64,000 nt of DNA, taken from positions 868,001 to 932,000 of the forward strand of contig NZ_BCTK01000006.1 in assembly GCF_001571245.1 (NCBI RefSeq), read 5' to 3'. Source of the stretch: Achromobacter piechaudii NBRC 102461. Lineage in GTDB: Bacteria > Pseudomonadota > Gammaproteobacteria > Burkholderiales > Burkholderiaceae_B. The notes under the pieces are model-generated. The model saw only the letters and a list, made by a program, of their open reading frames with translations, was not told the DNA's origin and did not search any database. Both the position numbers and the translations under genes were made by a program. This document shows, piece after piece, positions 36,189 to 45,176 of this stretch (within the stretch, counting starts at the first letter, position 1; each line of letters opens with the position of its first letter).

Positions 36189-37159
36189 ACGGCGCGGGCG
36201 GCGATTTGCCGCCCGTCGAGCGCCAGGTGGCGCGTGAAGCGGCGCGCTGGCTGCTGCGCCTTAGCTCCAGCCGCGCCACCGACGCGGACGTACATGCCTG
36301 CGATCAGTGGCGCGCCAGCAAGGCCGAACACGAACACGCCTGGCAGCGCGCGCAGCGCGTCAACGAACGCTTCGGCCTGATTCCGTCGGCGCTGGGCATG
36401 GCGACCTTGAATCGGCCCGAGCTCGCGCCCCGCCGCGCAGCCTTGAAGGCGCTGGTGGCCTTGATGGTGGCCGGCCCCGTTGGCTGGGCGGCGTGGCGCG
36501 CCGACCCGCTGGACTGGACGGCCGACTACCGCAGCGCGACCGGACAGCGGCGCGACGTCACGCTGGCCGATGGCTCGACGCTGCAACTGAATACGGCCAG
36601 CGCGGTCGATGTGACCTTCGATGCGGCCACGCGGCTGGTGCGCCTGCGCGCGGGCGAAATGGCTGTGCATGCGGTGGCCGATCCGCAACGCAGCGCGCGT
36701 CCGTTCGTCGTGCGCACCGCGCTGGGCGACATCGAAGCGTCGCCCGCGCGCTTCTGCGTGCGTCAGGACGGCGCGCAGTGCCAGGTCAGCGTGCAAGAGG
36801 GCAGGGTGCAAATCCGCCGGGCGGGCCGTATGCAGGAGATCGCGGCGGGCCAGCAGGGCAGGCTGACCGAGGCCGGCCCATCCGATCCCTTGCCCGCCGA
36901 TCCGCATTCCAGCGACTGGACGCGCGGCGTCCTGCACGCCAGCCAGATGCGCCTGGATGCGTTTGCGCGCGAGCTGGGCCGCTATCGCGCGGGCGTGCTG
37001 CGCTGCGATCCCGACGTAGCGCATCTGCGGATCTCGGGCGCTTTCCAGTTGGCCGATACCGATGCGGTGCTGGCCGCCTTGCCGGCGACCTTGCCGGTGC
37101 AGGTGCGCTACCGCACGCCCTATTGGGTGAGCATCGGACCGCGCGACGCGGCGGCATGA
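36167..37159 (+). CDS. hurR: FecR-type antisigma/sigma regulator (HurR-like)
   Basis: A 330-residue inner-membrane regulator. The cytoplasmic N-terminal domain (AARWLLRLSSSRATDADVHACDQWRA, core residues 25-50) binds the sigma factor. One membrane helix lies at about 92-110, and the periplasmic FecR domain follows (RDVTLADGSTLQLNTASAVDV, core LADGSTLQLN). The C-terminus contacts the signalling domain of the receptor. It overlaps hurI, so they are coupled. The role in transmitting heme occupancy of BhuR is inferred from the Bordetella system. Confidence 0.9.
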   Translation: MHHGGELNGAGGDLPPVERQVAREAARWLLRLSSSRATDADVHACDQWRASKAEHEHAWQRAQRVNERFGLIPSALGMATLNRPELAPRRAALKALVALMVAGPVGWAAWRADPLDWTADYRSATGQRRDVTLADGSTLQLNTASAVDVTFDAATRLVRLRAGEMAVHAVADPQRSARPFVVRTALGDIEASPARFCVRQDGAQCQVSVQEGRVQIRRAGRMQEIAAGQQGRLTEAGPSDPLPADPHSSDWTRGVLHASQMRLDAFARELGRYRAGVLRCDPDVAHLRISGAFQLADTDAVLAALPATLPVQVRYRTPYWVSIGPRDAAA

Positions 37160-37269
37160 CCCGGCCGTTACAAATCAATTGCGCCGGCGCTGTCCGGTTC
37201 GCCGATCACGCGGGTCATGGTCTGTATAGGCAAACAAATGCCGATACCCGTTGGATCGAAAGGACGACC

Positions 37270-39885
37270 ATGGCTTCTCTTCCCGCCAGCCGCGCACGCG
37301 GCTCCCGACACCTCGCAGACGCGCCGCCTCGCCAGACCCGCCTGAGCCGCGCCGTGTACGCCGCGTTGGCGCTGGCCGCCGTATCCGCGGTGATGCCGCC
37401 GCCCGCCGCCGCCCAGGCCAGCGCGGCCAGCGCGCCCGCCGCGCGCAGCTACCGCATCGACGCCGGCACGCTGGCCGACGCGCTGCCGCGCTTTGCCGAC
37501 AGCGCGGGCGTGACCGTATTGTTCGATGCCGCGCTGGTCGGACAGCGCCGCACGTCGGGCCTGGTGGGCACGTACACCGTCACGGACGGCTTCGCGCGGC
37601 TGCTCGACGGCAGCGGCCTGGCGGTGCAGGAACGCAGCCGCAACGTGTTCGTGCTGCAAGCGGCGATACCCGGTGTGACGCAGCTGGCGCCGGTCAAGGT
37701 GGAAGGCGAGGGCGCCGCCGCTACGCCTGCCTGGGAAACCAGCACCGATCGCAAGCGCATGGACGATCTGCAAATCAAAAGCTGGAGCGACCTGGGCAAG
37801 CGCGCCGAACCCGGCGTGAGCTTTAACCGGTCCAACAACAGCATCAACATCCGGGGACTGGATCAGGACCGGGTCCTGACCCGCGTGGACGGCATCCGCT
37901 TGCCGTGGCTCGATGACGGCGCACGCGGCGTCAAGGGCGGCCTGGAAGCCGTGGACTTCAACAGCCTGTCGCGGCTGGACATCGTGCGCGGCGCGGACGC
38001 CACCGGCGGCGGCTCGGGCGCGATCTCCGGCATCGCGGACCTGCGCACGCTGGAGCCGTCCGACCTGCTCACCGATGGCAAGACGTTCGGCGCGCTGGCC
38101 AAGACCGACTACGACTCTGCCGATTCAAGCTGGGGCGCCAACGCGGCGCTGGCGGGCCAGATCCACAGCAACACCTTCTGGCTGGTGCAGGCTGGCGTGC
38201 GCAACGGTCATGCGCTGGACAACCGGGGCGACGTGGGCGGTTACGGCGCCACGCGCAGCGAACCCAGCCCCGAAGACTACGACCAGCGCAGCTTCCTCCT
38301 GAAGTTGCAGCAACGCGTCGAAGGCGGCCACCGCTTCGGCCTGACGGGTGAGACGTTCAAGCGCAACGCCGACATCGACAACATGTACGACCAGGGCACG
38401 GGCACCAGCTACCTGTACGGCGAGAACAGCACGAAAAAAGAGACCGAGCGCCACCGCGTATCGTTCGACTATTCCTACCAGGCGCCCAGCGCGGGCGGCC
38501 TGATCGATTCGGCCACGGCCGTGGTCTATTGGCAGCGCGTGCGGCTGGACAACGCGCTGGACGGCGTGCGCAGCGTCGATGCGCGCGCGCGCATCATCCC
38601 CGGCGACCCGTTCCGTTACGGCTTTCCCAGCGGTCCCTACGGACGCAGCAACTCTATCCAGCAGACGCTGTTCGGCGTGAATGGCGAACTGACCAAGCGG
38701 CTCGCGGGCGCGTCGGTATCGCAGTTGTGGACGGTAGGCGGCGAGTGGTTCGGCAACAAGACCGAGCAGAATTCCAGCGGCTACGACAACTGCCCCGCCA
38801 TACGCCCCGGCCTGCCCGCACCCTTTGGCCCGCGCGCGTGCGACATGCTGCACACCAACCAGGCCGACGTGCCGCAATCCAAGGGCAATCAATGGGCGCT
38901 GTGGGTACAGGACGAATTCAGCTTCGCTGACGGCCGCTACACCGTCATGCCCGCGCTGCGCTACGACCACTACGAACAGAAGCCGCAGTCCACCGCGAGC
39001 TACGCCAGCAACCCCAACGCGGGCGCGCTGCCGCCGTCCAATAGCGGCAGCCGCTTCTCGCCCAAGCTGCTGGCCACGTGGAAGGCAATGGACGACCTGA
39101 GCGTCTATGCGCAGTACGCCTACGGCTTCAAGGCGCCCAGCGCCAGCCAGCTCTACACCAACTACGGCGGCCCCGGCACCTACCTGCGCGTGGGCAATCC
39201 CTATCTGAAGCCCGAAACCAGCAAGGGCTGGGAGCTGGGCGCGAAGATGGGTTCCGACGAACTCGGCGCTGCGTTATCGTTTTTCGATAATCGTTATCAA
39301 AACTTTATCGATACCAATCAACCTCTGGACGCCAGCTCGCCGCAGTGGCAGCCCGGTTGGACCGGACAGTATCCGCTGGGCGTGACCGGCAACGTGAACC
39401 GGGGCAAGGTGCGCATCTATGGCGCGGAAGCCAGCGCGCATTGGAAGTTCTCGCCCGGCTGGCGCACGTGGGGCTCGTTGGCGTGGGCCGTGGGCAAGGA
39501 TGAAGGCACGGGCCAGTACCTGAATTCGGTCGCGCCGCTCAAGGCCATTCTGGGCGTGGGCTACGGGCGCGATGTGTGGGGCGTGGACGCCATGCTGACC
39601 ACCGCGCTCAAGCGCAACAAGGTCGAATATCCCGATGCGACCACCACCGCGCCCAATGCCGATTTCCAGGCGCCGGGCTATGGTGTAGTGGACTTGATGG
39701 GTTACTGGCGCCCGTCCGCCGTGAAGGGCTTGCAGGTGCAGGCGGGCGTCTTCAACCTGTTCGACAAGAAGTACTGGGAAGCCATCAACGTGCCGACCGC
39801 CGGATCGCAGGCCTTGCCGCGCACGGTGGATTGGTACACCGAACCCGGGCGCAGCGTACGCGTGTCTCTGACGTATCAGTATTGA
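37270..39885 (+). CDS. bhuR: TonB-dependent heme/hemoprotein receptor with signalling domain (BhuR-like)
   Basis: An 871-residue outer-membrane receptor. After a signal peptide cleaved near AAAQ, an STN signalling domain (about 57-110, YRIDAGTLADALPRFADSAGV) precedes the TonB box region (APVKVEG), the plug and the barrel. FKAP and NPYLKPE, 19 residues apart, match the FRAP/NPNL boxes of heme receptors, but the segment between them has no histidine, unlike most of that family. The ATG at 37270 has GAAAGGA upstream. Its place between hurIR and bhuSTUV identifies it as BhuR. Confidence 0.9.
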   Translation: MASLPASRARGSRHLADAPPRQTRLSRAVYAALALAAVSAVMPPPAAAQASAASAPAARSYRIDAGTLADALPRFADSAGVTVLFDAALVGQRRTSGLVGTYTVTDGFARLLDGSGLAVQERSRNVFVLQAAIPGVTQLAPVKVEGEGAAATPAWETSTDRKRMDDLQIKSWSDLGKRAEPGVSFNRSNNSINIRGLDQDRVLTRVDGIRLPWLDDGARGVKGGLEAVDFNSLSRLDIVRGADATGGGSGAISGIADLRTLEPSDLLTDGKTFGALAKTDYDSADSSWGANAALAGQIHSNTFWLVQAGVRNGHALDNRGDVGGYGATRSEPSPEDYDQRSFLLKLQQRVEGGHRFGLTGETFKRNADIDNMYDQGTGTSYLYGENSTKKETERHRVSFDYSYQAPSAGGLIDSATAVVYWQRVRLDNALDGVRSVDARARIIPGDPFRYGFPSGPYGRSNSIQQTLFGVNGELTKRLAGASVSQLWTVGGEWFGNKTEQNSSGYDNCPAIRPGLPAPFGPRACDMLHTNQADVPQSKGNQWALWVQDEFSFADGRYTVMPALRYDHYEQKPQSTASYASNPNAGALPPSNSGSRFSPKLLATWKAMDDLSVYAQYAYGFKAPSASQLYTNYGGPGTYLRVGNPYLKPETSKGWELGAKMGSDELGAALSFFDNRYQNFIDTNQPLDASSPQWQPGWTGQYPLGVTGNVNRGKVRIYGAEASAHWKFSPGWRTWGSLAWAVGKDEGTGQYLNSVAPLKAILGVGYGRDVWGVDAMLTTALKRNKVEYPDATTTAPNADFQAPGYGVVDLMGYWRPSAVKGLQVQAGVFNLFDKKYWEAINVPTAGSQALPRTVDWYTEPGRSVRVSLTYQY

Positions 39886-39890
39886 TCCCG

Positions 39891-39922
39891 CGCCGCCGTC
39901 CGGCGCGTGCCGGGCGGCGGCG
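39891..39922 (+). promoter_or_regulatory. Strong intercistronic hairpin between bhuR and bhuS
   Basis: CGCCGCCG (39891-39898) and CCGGC (39900-39904) pair with GCCGG (39909-39913) and CGGCGGCG (39915-39922), giving a 14-bp stem with one G-U pair and a GCGT loop. No T-run follows. It may reduce read-through or stabilise the bhuR message. Confidence 0.5.
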
Positions 39923-39953
39923 TTAAACGGAACCCTTGGGCTGGAGGCCTACG

Positions 39954-41000
39954 ATGACGAATCAAGATTTCACCACCCGCGCCGATGCACTGCGCGCCCG
40001 CAACGAAACCCTGTCGAAGGCGCAGCCCAAGCTGCGCGCGCGCAATCTGGCCGAAGCGTTGAACGTGTCCGAAGCCGAATGGATCGCCGCTGGCTGTGGC
40101 GGCGTGCAATCGACGGCGCTGCATGGCGTGCCGCAAGAGATCTTTCGCGAACTGGGCACGCTGGGCGAAGTGATGGCCCTGACGCGCAACGACTGGTGCG
40201 TGCACGAACGCCACGGCGCCTATCTGGACATCCAGGCCGACGGCCCCGTCGGGCTGGTGCTGGGGCCGGACATCGATCTGCGCGTATTTTTCACCGCGTG
40301 GAAATCGGCCTGGGCCGTCCAGCAGGACGGTCGCCACAGCCTGCAATTCTTCGACGGCGCGGGCGTCGCGGTGCATAAGGTGTATCGCACCGAGGCCTCT
40401 GACGTCGCCGCCTGGGACGCATTGGTCGCCAAATTCGCCGGACCGGCCCAATGGCCCGACGTCCAGCCCTACGCGCCCGCCACCGATGCCGCCCAGGTCG
40501 AGGACGCCGCTGCATTCCGGCAGGCGTGGCTGGCCATGCAGGACACGCACGAATTCTTCCCGCTGCTGCGCAAGTTCAAGGTGACGCGGCTGGCGGCGCT
40601 GGCGGCGGCGGGCGAAGACCTGGCGCAGCCAGTGCCCGCCGATGCCGTCGAACGCATGCTGCAAGCGGCGGCGCAATCGGCGCTACCCATCATGTGCTTC
40701 GTGGGCAATCGCGGCATGATCCAGATCCATACCGGCCCGGTGCAGGAACTGCGCCGCACGGGGCCCTGGTACAACGTGCTGGATCCAAAGTTCAACCTGC
40801 ATCTGGACACTACCGCCATCGACTCGGCATGGGTGGTCAACAAGCCGACCTCCGATGGCTGGGTCACGTCGCTGGAAGTCTATGCGGCCACGGGCGATCT
40901 CATCGTGCAGTTCTTCGGCGAACGCAAGCCGGGCAAGCCGGAGCTGGCCGGCTGGCGTGATTTGATGGTGAGCCTGTGCGGCGCGCCCTTGGCGGTGTAA
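39954..41000 (+). CDS. bhuS: Cytoplasmic heme-binding/degrading protein (BhuS/HemS-like)
   Basis: A 348-residue HemS/ShuS/PhuS-type protein made of two similar halves (the ALTRNDWCVHERHGAYLDIQ and VGNRGMIQIHTGPVQEL segments correspond). These proteins accept heme after import and traffic or degrade it. GGAGG precedes the ATG at 39954. It is 68 bases after bhuR across a strong hairpin and 9 bases before bhuT. Whether it degrades heme or only carries it differs between relatives. Confidence 0.92.
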   Translation: MTNQDFTTRADALRARNETLSKAQPKLRARNLAEALNVSEAEWIAAGCGGVQSTALHGVPQEIFRELGTLGEVMALTRNDWCVHERHGAYLDIQADGPVGLVLGPDIDLRVFFTAWKSAWAVQQDGRHSLQFFDGAGVAVHKVYRTEASDVAAWDALVAKFAGPAQWPDVQPYAPATDAAQVEDAAAFRQAWLAMQDTHEFFPLLRKFKVTRLAALAAAGEDLAQPVPADAVERMLQAAAQSALPIMCFVGNRGMIQIHTGPVQELRRTGPWYNVLDPKFNLHLDTTAIDSAWVVNKPTSDGWVTSLEVYAATGDLIVQFFGERKPGKPELAGWRDLMVSLCGAPLAV

Positions 41001-41009
41001 GGACACGCG

Positions 41010-41843
41010 ATGAAAAAATGGTCGGCAATTGCGTTGGGATGGGCGGTCGCGGTGAGCGTGCATGCCGCCGAGCCCGCCCGGGTGGTGAGCCTGGGCGGCA
41101 GCGTCACCGAAATCGTCTATGGCCTGGGCGAGGGCGATCGGCTGGTGGGCGATGACTTGTCCAGCCTCTATCCCGAGGCCGCGACCCGTCTGCCGCGCGT
41201 AGGCTATTACCGCGCCGTGCCGGCCGAAGGCGTGCTGTCGCTCAAGCCGGACCTGGTGCTGGCCTCGGAGCAGGCCGGCCCGCCCGATGCGCTCAAGCGG
41301 CTGGCGGGCGTGGGCGTGCGGGTCGTGACCGTGCCCGATGCGCCGTCGGTGGATTCGCTCAAGGCGCGCATCCGCGCGGTGGCCGACGCGCTGGGCGTCG
41401 CGCCGGCCGGAGAGCGCATGGTGGACGAGGTCACGCGCGAACTGGCGCGGGCAGAGGCCATTACCGCCACGCGCGCGCGAGCGCTGATGCTGATCAACCG
41501 CACCGGCACGCCGCAAGGCGCGGGCCGCGACACCGCCGCCAACGAAGTCATGCAACTGGCTGGCCTGGACAACGTGCTGCATGCCCAGCTAGGCTACAAG
41601 CCCCTGTCGGCCGAAGCGGTCGGCGCCTTGGCGCCCGACCTGATCGTGGTGACGCAAGCCTCGCTTGAAGCCAGTGGCGGCATGGACAAGTTCCTGGCGC
41701 TGCCGGGCATTGCCGGTTCGCCCGCGGCGGCCAAGGGCCGCGTCGTGGTCATGGACGACCTGCTGATCCTGGGTATGGGGCCGCGCCTGCCCCTGGCGCT
41801 GACGCAGCTCAAACAAGAGGTGGCCCGTGTCATGGCGCGTTAG
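41010..41843 (+). CDS. bhuT: Periplasmic heme-binding protein (BhuT-like)
   Basis: A 277-residue cluster-A-III binding protein with a signal peptide cleaved near VHAAE. ARVVSLGGSVTEIVYGLGEGDRLVGDD is the typical start, and RVGYYRAVPAEGVLSLKPDLVL carries the Tyr that ligates heme in ShuT/PhuT (GYYR). The two lobes are joined by one long helix. It hands heme to BhuUV. The 3' end overlaps bhuU by 17 bases. Confidence 0.92.
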   Translation: MKKWSAIALGWAVAVSVHAAEPARVVSLGGSVTEIVYGLGEGDRLVGDDLSSLYPEAATRLPRVGYYRAVPAEGVLSLKPDLVLASEQAGPPDALKRLAGVGVRVVTVPDAPSVDSLKARIRAVADALGVAPAGERMVDEVTRELARAEAITATRARALMLINRTGTPQGAGRDTAANEVMQLAGLDNVLHAQLGYKPLSAEAVGALAPDLIVVTQASLEASGGMDKFLALPGIAGSPAAAKGRVVVMDDLLILGMGPRLPLALTQLKQEVARVMAR

Positions 41844-42825
41844 CGCGCCGATGGCGTTGTGGCTGCTGACCTTGGCGCTGGCGCTGGCCATGCTGGGCGC
41901 CATCGCGCACGGCGCGGTGGCGATTCCGCTGCGCGATCTGCCGACGTTGCTGTGGGGCGCGCCCACGCCCGACAACGCGCTGTGGCGCAACGTGCTGATC
42001 GACATCCGGCTGCCGCGCGTGCTGTTCGCGGCGGTGACGGGCGCGGGGCTGGCGATCTCGGGCGCCGCCATGCAGGCGTTGTTTCGCAACCCCCTGGCCG
42101 AACCTGGGCTGATCGGCATTTCGGCGGGCGGGTCGCTGGGCGCGGTGGCGGCCATCGTGCTCACCTCGGGCGGCTTCTGGATCACCGCGCCCTCGGCCTT
42201 CGCCGGCAGCCTGCTGGCCACGATGTGCGCCTATGCGGTGGGCCGGCGCGTGCCCGGCGTGGCGGGGCTGTTGCTGGCTGGCGTGGCGATCACCGCGACG
42301 TCGTTCAGCGTGATCGGCCTGTTCACCTTCGTGGCCACCGATGCGCAACTGCGTGACCTGACCTTCTGGAACATGGGCAGCCTGGGCGGCGCGAACTGGA
42401 AGATCCTGGCGTTCCTGGGGCCCTGGGTGCTCTTGATGAGCGTGTGGCTGATCAGTCAATGGCGCGTCATGAACGCGTTGCTGCTCGGAGAGCGCGAGGC
42501 CCAGCACCTGGGCTATGCGCTTGGCCGCGTGCGCGCGCAACTGGTGCTGGCCAGCGCGCTGATCGTCGGGCCGCTGGTGGCCGCGACCGGCACCATCGTG
42601 TTCGTCGGGCTGGTGGTGCCGCATCTGGTGCGGATGACGCTGGGCGCGAACCACCGCTGGCTGTTGCCGGCCACGGTGCTGGCGGGCGCACTGGCGCTGG
42701 TGCTGGCCGACTGGATGGCGCGCACCGTGGTCGTGCCCGCCGAACTGCCGATCGGACTGGTGACGGGGTTGGTGGGCGGTCCCTTCTTCTTGTGGCTGCT
42801 GGCGCGTGGCCGGAGGTTGGCATGA
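41827..42825 (+). CDS. bhuU: Heme ABC transporter permease (BhuU-like)
   Basis: A 332-residue FecCD/BtuC-type permease with about ten membrane helices. LPRVLFAAVTGAGLAISGAAMQALFRNPLAEPGLIGIS (core GAAMQALFRNPLAEP) and VGLVVPHLVRMTLGANHRWLLP (core VGLVVPHLVR) are family hallmarks. The start is GTG at 41827 with AGAGG upstream; ATG 41851 is possible. It is coupled to bhuT and overlaps bhuV by four bases. Confidence 0.92.
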   Translation: MSWRVSAPMALWLLTLALALAMLGAIAHGAVAIPLRDLPTLLWGAPTPDNALWRNVLIDIRLPRVLFAAVTGAGLAISGAAMQALFRNPLAEPGLIGISAGGSLGAVAAIVLTSGGFWITAPSAFAGSLLATMCAYAVGRRVPGVAGLLLAGVAITATSFSVIGLFTFVATDAQLRDLTFWNMGSLGGANWKILAFLGPWVLLMSVWLISQWRVMNALLLGEREAQHLGYALGRVRAQLVLASALIVGPLVAATGTIVFVGLVVPHLVRMTLGANHRWLLPATVLAGALALVLADWMARTVVVPAELPIGLVTGLVGGPFFLWLLARGRRLA

Positions 42826-43610
42826 GCCTGTCCGCGCATCATCTGACGCTTTCGCGCGGCGGCGCGCGCATCCTGACCGATGTGTCGCTGGATGTGCGAG
42901 CCGGCGAAGTCGTGGGCCTGCTTGGCGCGAACGGCGCGGGCAAGTCCACCTTGCTGGGGGCGCTGGCGGCCGAGCTGCTCGCGCAGTCCGGTCAACTGAC
43001 GCTGGACGGCGCGGCGCTTGCCCACATGACGCCGGGCCAGCAGGCGCGGCGGCGCGCCGTGTTGCCGCAGAAACCGGGCCTGACTTTCGATCTGGGCGTG
43101 CGCGAAGTGGTGGCGATGGGCGCGTATCCCTACGCCGAATTGGCGCCCGCCCAGGTCGAGGCGCTGGCAAGCCAGGCGCTGGAGCAGGCGGACGCCGCGC
43201 ACCTGGCCAGCCGTCGCTATCCGGAATTGTCGGGCGGCGAACAGCAGCGCGTGCAGTTCGCGCGCGTGCTGGTGCAATGCCAGGCCGCGCGCGCGCCCGG
43301 CGAGGCGCGCTATCTGCTGCTGGATGAACCCACCGCCAGCCTGGACCCCAAGCATCAGGGCGACCTGTTGCGCCGCGCATCCGAGCTGGCGCATGCCGGT
43401 AATACGGGTGTCCTGGTGATCCTGCACGATATGAATCTGGCCGCGCGCTGGTGCGACCGCCTGCTGCTGCTGGCCGGGGGCCGCTCCATCGCGCAGGGCG
43501 CGCCCGCCCAGGTGCTGACGGCCGCCAACCTGTATCTGGCGTATGGCATCGATGCGCAGGTGATCCCGCACCCCTTGCAGCCCGGCAGGCTGTTGGTGCT
43601 GACGAACTAG
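42822..43610 (+). CDS. bhuV: Heme ABC transporter ATP-binding protein (BhuV-like)
   Basis: A 262-residue HmuV-type ATPase. Walker A GANGAGKST, signature LSGGEQQRVQFAR and Walker B YLLLDEPTASLDP are intact, with ILHDMNLAARW as the H-loop. The ATGA overlap with bhuU shows translational coupling. It is the last gene of the heme operon; a hairpin follows at 43621-43643. Confidence 0.93.
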   Translation: MSLSAHHLTLSRGGARILTDVSLDVRAGEVVGLLGANGAGKSTLLGALAAELLAQSGQLTLDGAALAHMTPGQQARRRAVLPQKPGLTFDLGVREVVAMGAYPYAELAPAQVEALASQALEQADAAHLASRRYPELSGGEQQRVQFARVLVQCQAARAPGEARYLLLDEPTASLDPKHQGDLLRRASELAHAGNTGVLVILHDMNLAARWCDRLLLLAGGRSIAQGAPAQVLTAANLYLAYGIDAQVIPHPLQPGRLLVLTN

Positions 43611-43620
43611 CGGCAGGGCA

Positions 43621-43643
43621 GGCCAAGGCAAACCGCCTTGGCC
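43621..43643 (+). terminator. Hairpin after the heme operon
   Basis: GGCCAAGGC-AAACC-GCCTTGGCC, a perfect 9-bp stem 10 bases after the bhuV stop. No T-run follows, so it may be a Rho-assisted end. Confidence 0.5.
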
Positions 43644-43769
43644 CGCCAGTGGCGGCCAGGGGCCGGTAAAATAGGCGGCTTGTCATTCCGGGCATCAAGA
43701 ACAGCGCTGTCTTTGCGACCGCGCGATGCCCGCGCCCGATTACCTTCATCATCCAACAGGACCCGTGTC

Positions 43770-44252
43770 ATGCCTACTTTTGACGTCGTCTCCGAAGTCG
43801 ACAAACACGAACTCACCAACGCCATCGACCAGGCCAATCGCGAACTGGCCACCCGCTTCGACTTCAAGGGCTCGGACGCCAAGTTCGAACTGGAAGGCTT
43901 TGTCGTGACCCAGGTGGCTTCCAGCGCCTTCCAGCTCAAGCAGATGCTGGACATTCTGCGTGGCCGCCTGTCGGCGCGCGGCATCGACGTGCGTTGCCTG
44001 GACGTGGCCGACCCGCTCGAAAACCTGGGCGGCGCGCGCCAGAAAGTGACCATCAAGCAAGGCATCGAACAGCCCGTCGCCAAGAAGCTGATCGCCGCCA
44101 TCAAGAACGCCAAGCTCAAGGTGGAATCGCAGATCAACGGCGACAAGCTGCGCATCAGCGGCAAAAAGCGCGACGACCTGCAATCGGCCATCGCGCTGCT
44201 GAAGAAAACGGACGTCGATCTGCCCTTGCAGTTCGAAAACTTCCGCGACTAA
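43770..44252 (+). CDS. yajQ: YajQ-family nucleotide-binding protein
   Basis: A 160-residue protein starting MPTFDVVSEVDKHELTNAI and containing RFDFKG, GARQKVTIKQGI, LKVESQINGDKLRISGKKRDDLQ (core VQ/DKLRISGKKRDDLQ) and a DLPLQFENFRD C-terminus, all typical of YajQ. Some members (Xanthomonas XC_3703) bind cyclic di-GMP; others are reported to bind RNA or nucleotides. The ATG at 43770 matches the family start. A TAAAAT -10-like element is near 43666. It is followed after 18 bases by a LysR gene on the same strand. Confidence 0.93.
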   Translation: MPTFDVVSEVDKHELTNAIDQANRELATRFDFKGSDAKFELEGFVVTQVASSAFQLKQMLDILRGRLSARGIDVRCLDVADPLENLGGARQKVTIKQGIEQPVAKKLIAAIKNAKLKVESQINGDKLRISGKKRDDLQSAIALLKKTDVDLPLQFENFRD

Positions 44253-44270
44253 GCGCCCCGGCCGACCCCG

Positions 44271-45176
44271 ATGGGGCATTCCAGCGAACTGCAATTGGTG
44301 GTTGAGCTGGCGCGCGCCGGCGGCATGTCGGCGGCTGCGCGGCAGCTGGATGTGACGCCGGCGGCGGTCAGCAAGCGGCTGGCGCAGATCGAAGCGCGGC
44401 TGGGCGTGCGATTGTTCAACCGCAGTACGCGGCGCCTGAGCCTCACGGCCGAAGGCGAGGACTACCTGGAAAGCGCGCGCCGCATCCTGGCGGAAATCGA
44501 AGACCTGGATCAACGCATCGCCAGCCGCCAGGACAGCCCGCGCGGCCGCTTGAAGGTCAATGCGCCGCTGGGCTTTGGCCGCAGCTACATCGCGCCCGCC
44601 ATCGCGGAATTCTCGCAGCAGTATCCCGATGTGATGCTGCAATTGCAGCTGACCGACAGCCCCGCCGACTTCGTGCAGGACGCCTTTGACGTGGCGGTGC
44701 GCTTTGGCGATCTGCCCGACACGCGGCTGATCGCGCGCAAGATCGCGCCCAATCGCCGGCTGGTATGCGCCTCGCCCGGCTACCTGAAAACGCACGGCGT
44801 GCCAGTGACGCCGCATGACCTCACGCGGCATCAGTGCATCGTGCTGCGCCAGAATGAAGACGCCTACAGCCTGTGGCGCTTCACCCGTGGGCGTCGCAGC
44901 GAAACCGTCAAGGTGCGCGGCGCGTTGAGCAGCAACGATGGCGAAGTGACCTTGACCTGGGGCCTGGCCGGCCTGGGCATCCTGCAACGCGCCGAGTGGG
45001 ATCTGGCGCGATACCTGCGCAGCGGCCGGCTGGTGCGCGTGCTGGAAGACTACGCGCTGCCGCAGGCGGACATCTACGCGGTGTTTCCGGAGCGCCATCA
45101 CCTGTCAGCTAAAGTCCGCGTCTTCGTCGACTTCCTCGTCAGCTACTTCCAGCGCGATACGCAGGCGCGCTGGTAG
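44271..45176 (+). CDS. LysR-family regulator, DmlR-like
   Basis: A 301-residue LysR protein of the short, CrgA/DmlR-like group. The helix-turn-helix is MSAAARQLDVTPAAVSKRLAQIE and the effector domain begins RLKVNAPLGFGRSYIAPAI. DmlR controls D-malate dehydrogenase (dmlA) in E. coli; a tartrate/D-malate dehydrogenase gene lies 2.8 kb downstream here, but two unrelated genes separate them. The last 72 bases overlap the 3' end of the convergent ada-alkA gene. Confidence 0.85.
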   Translation: MGHSSELQLVVELARAGGMSAAARQLDVTPAAVSKRLAQIEARLGVRLFNRSTRRLSLTAEGEDYLESARRILAEIEDLDQRIASRQDSPRGRLKVNAPLGFGRSYIAPAIAEFSQQYPDVMLQLQLTDSPADFVQDAFDVAVRFGDLPDTRLIARKIAPNRRLVCASPGYLKTHGVPVTPHDLTRHQCIVLRQNEDAYSLWRFTRGRRSETVKVRGALSSNDGEVTLTWGLAGLGILQRAEWDLARYLRSGRLVRVLEDYALPQADIYAVFPERHHLSAKVRVFVDFLVSYFQRDTQARW

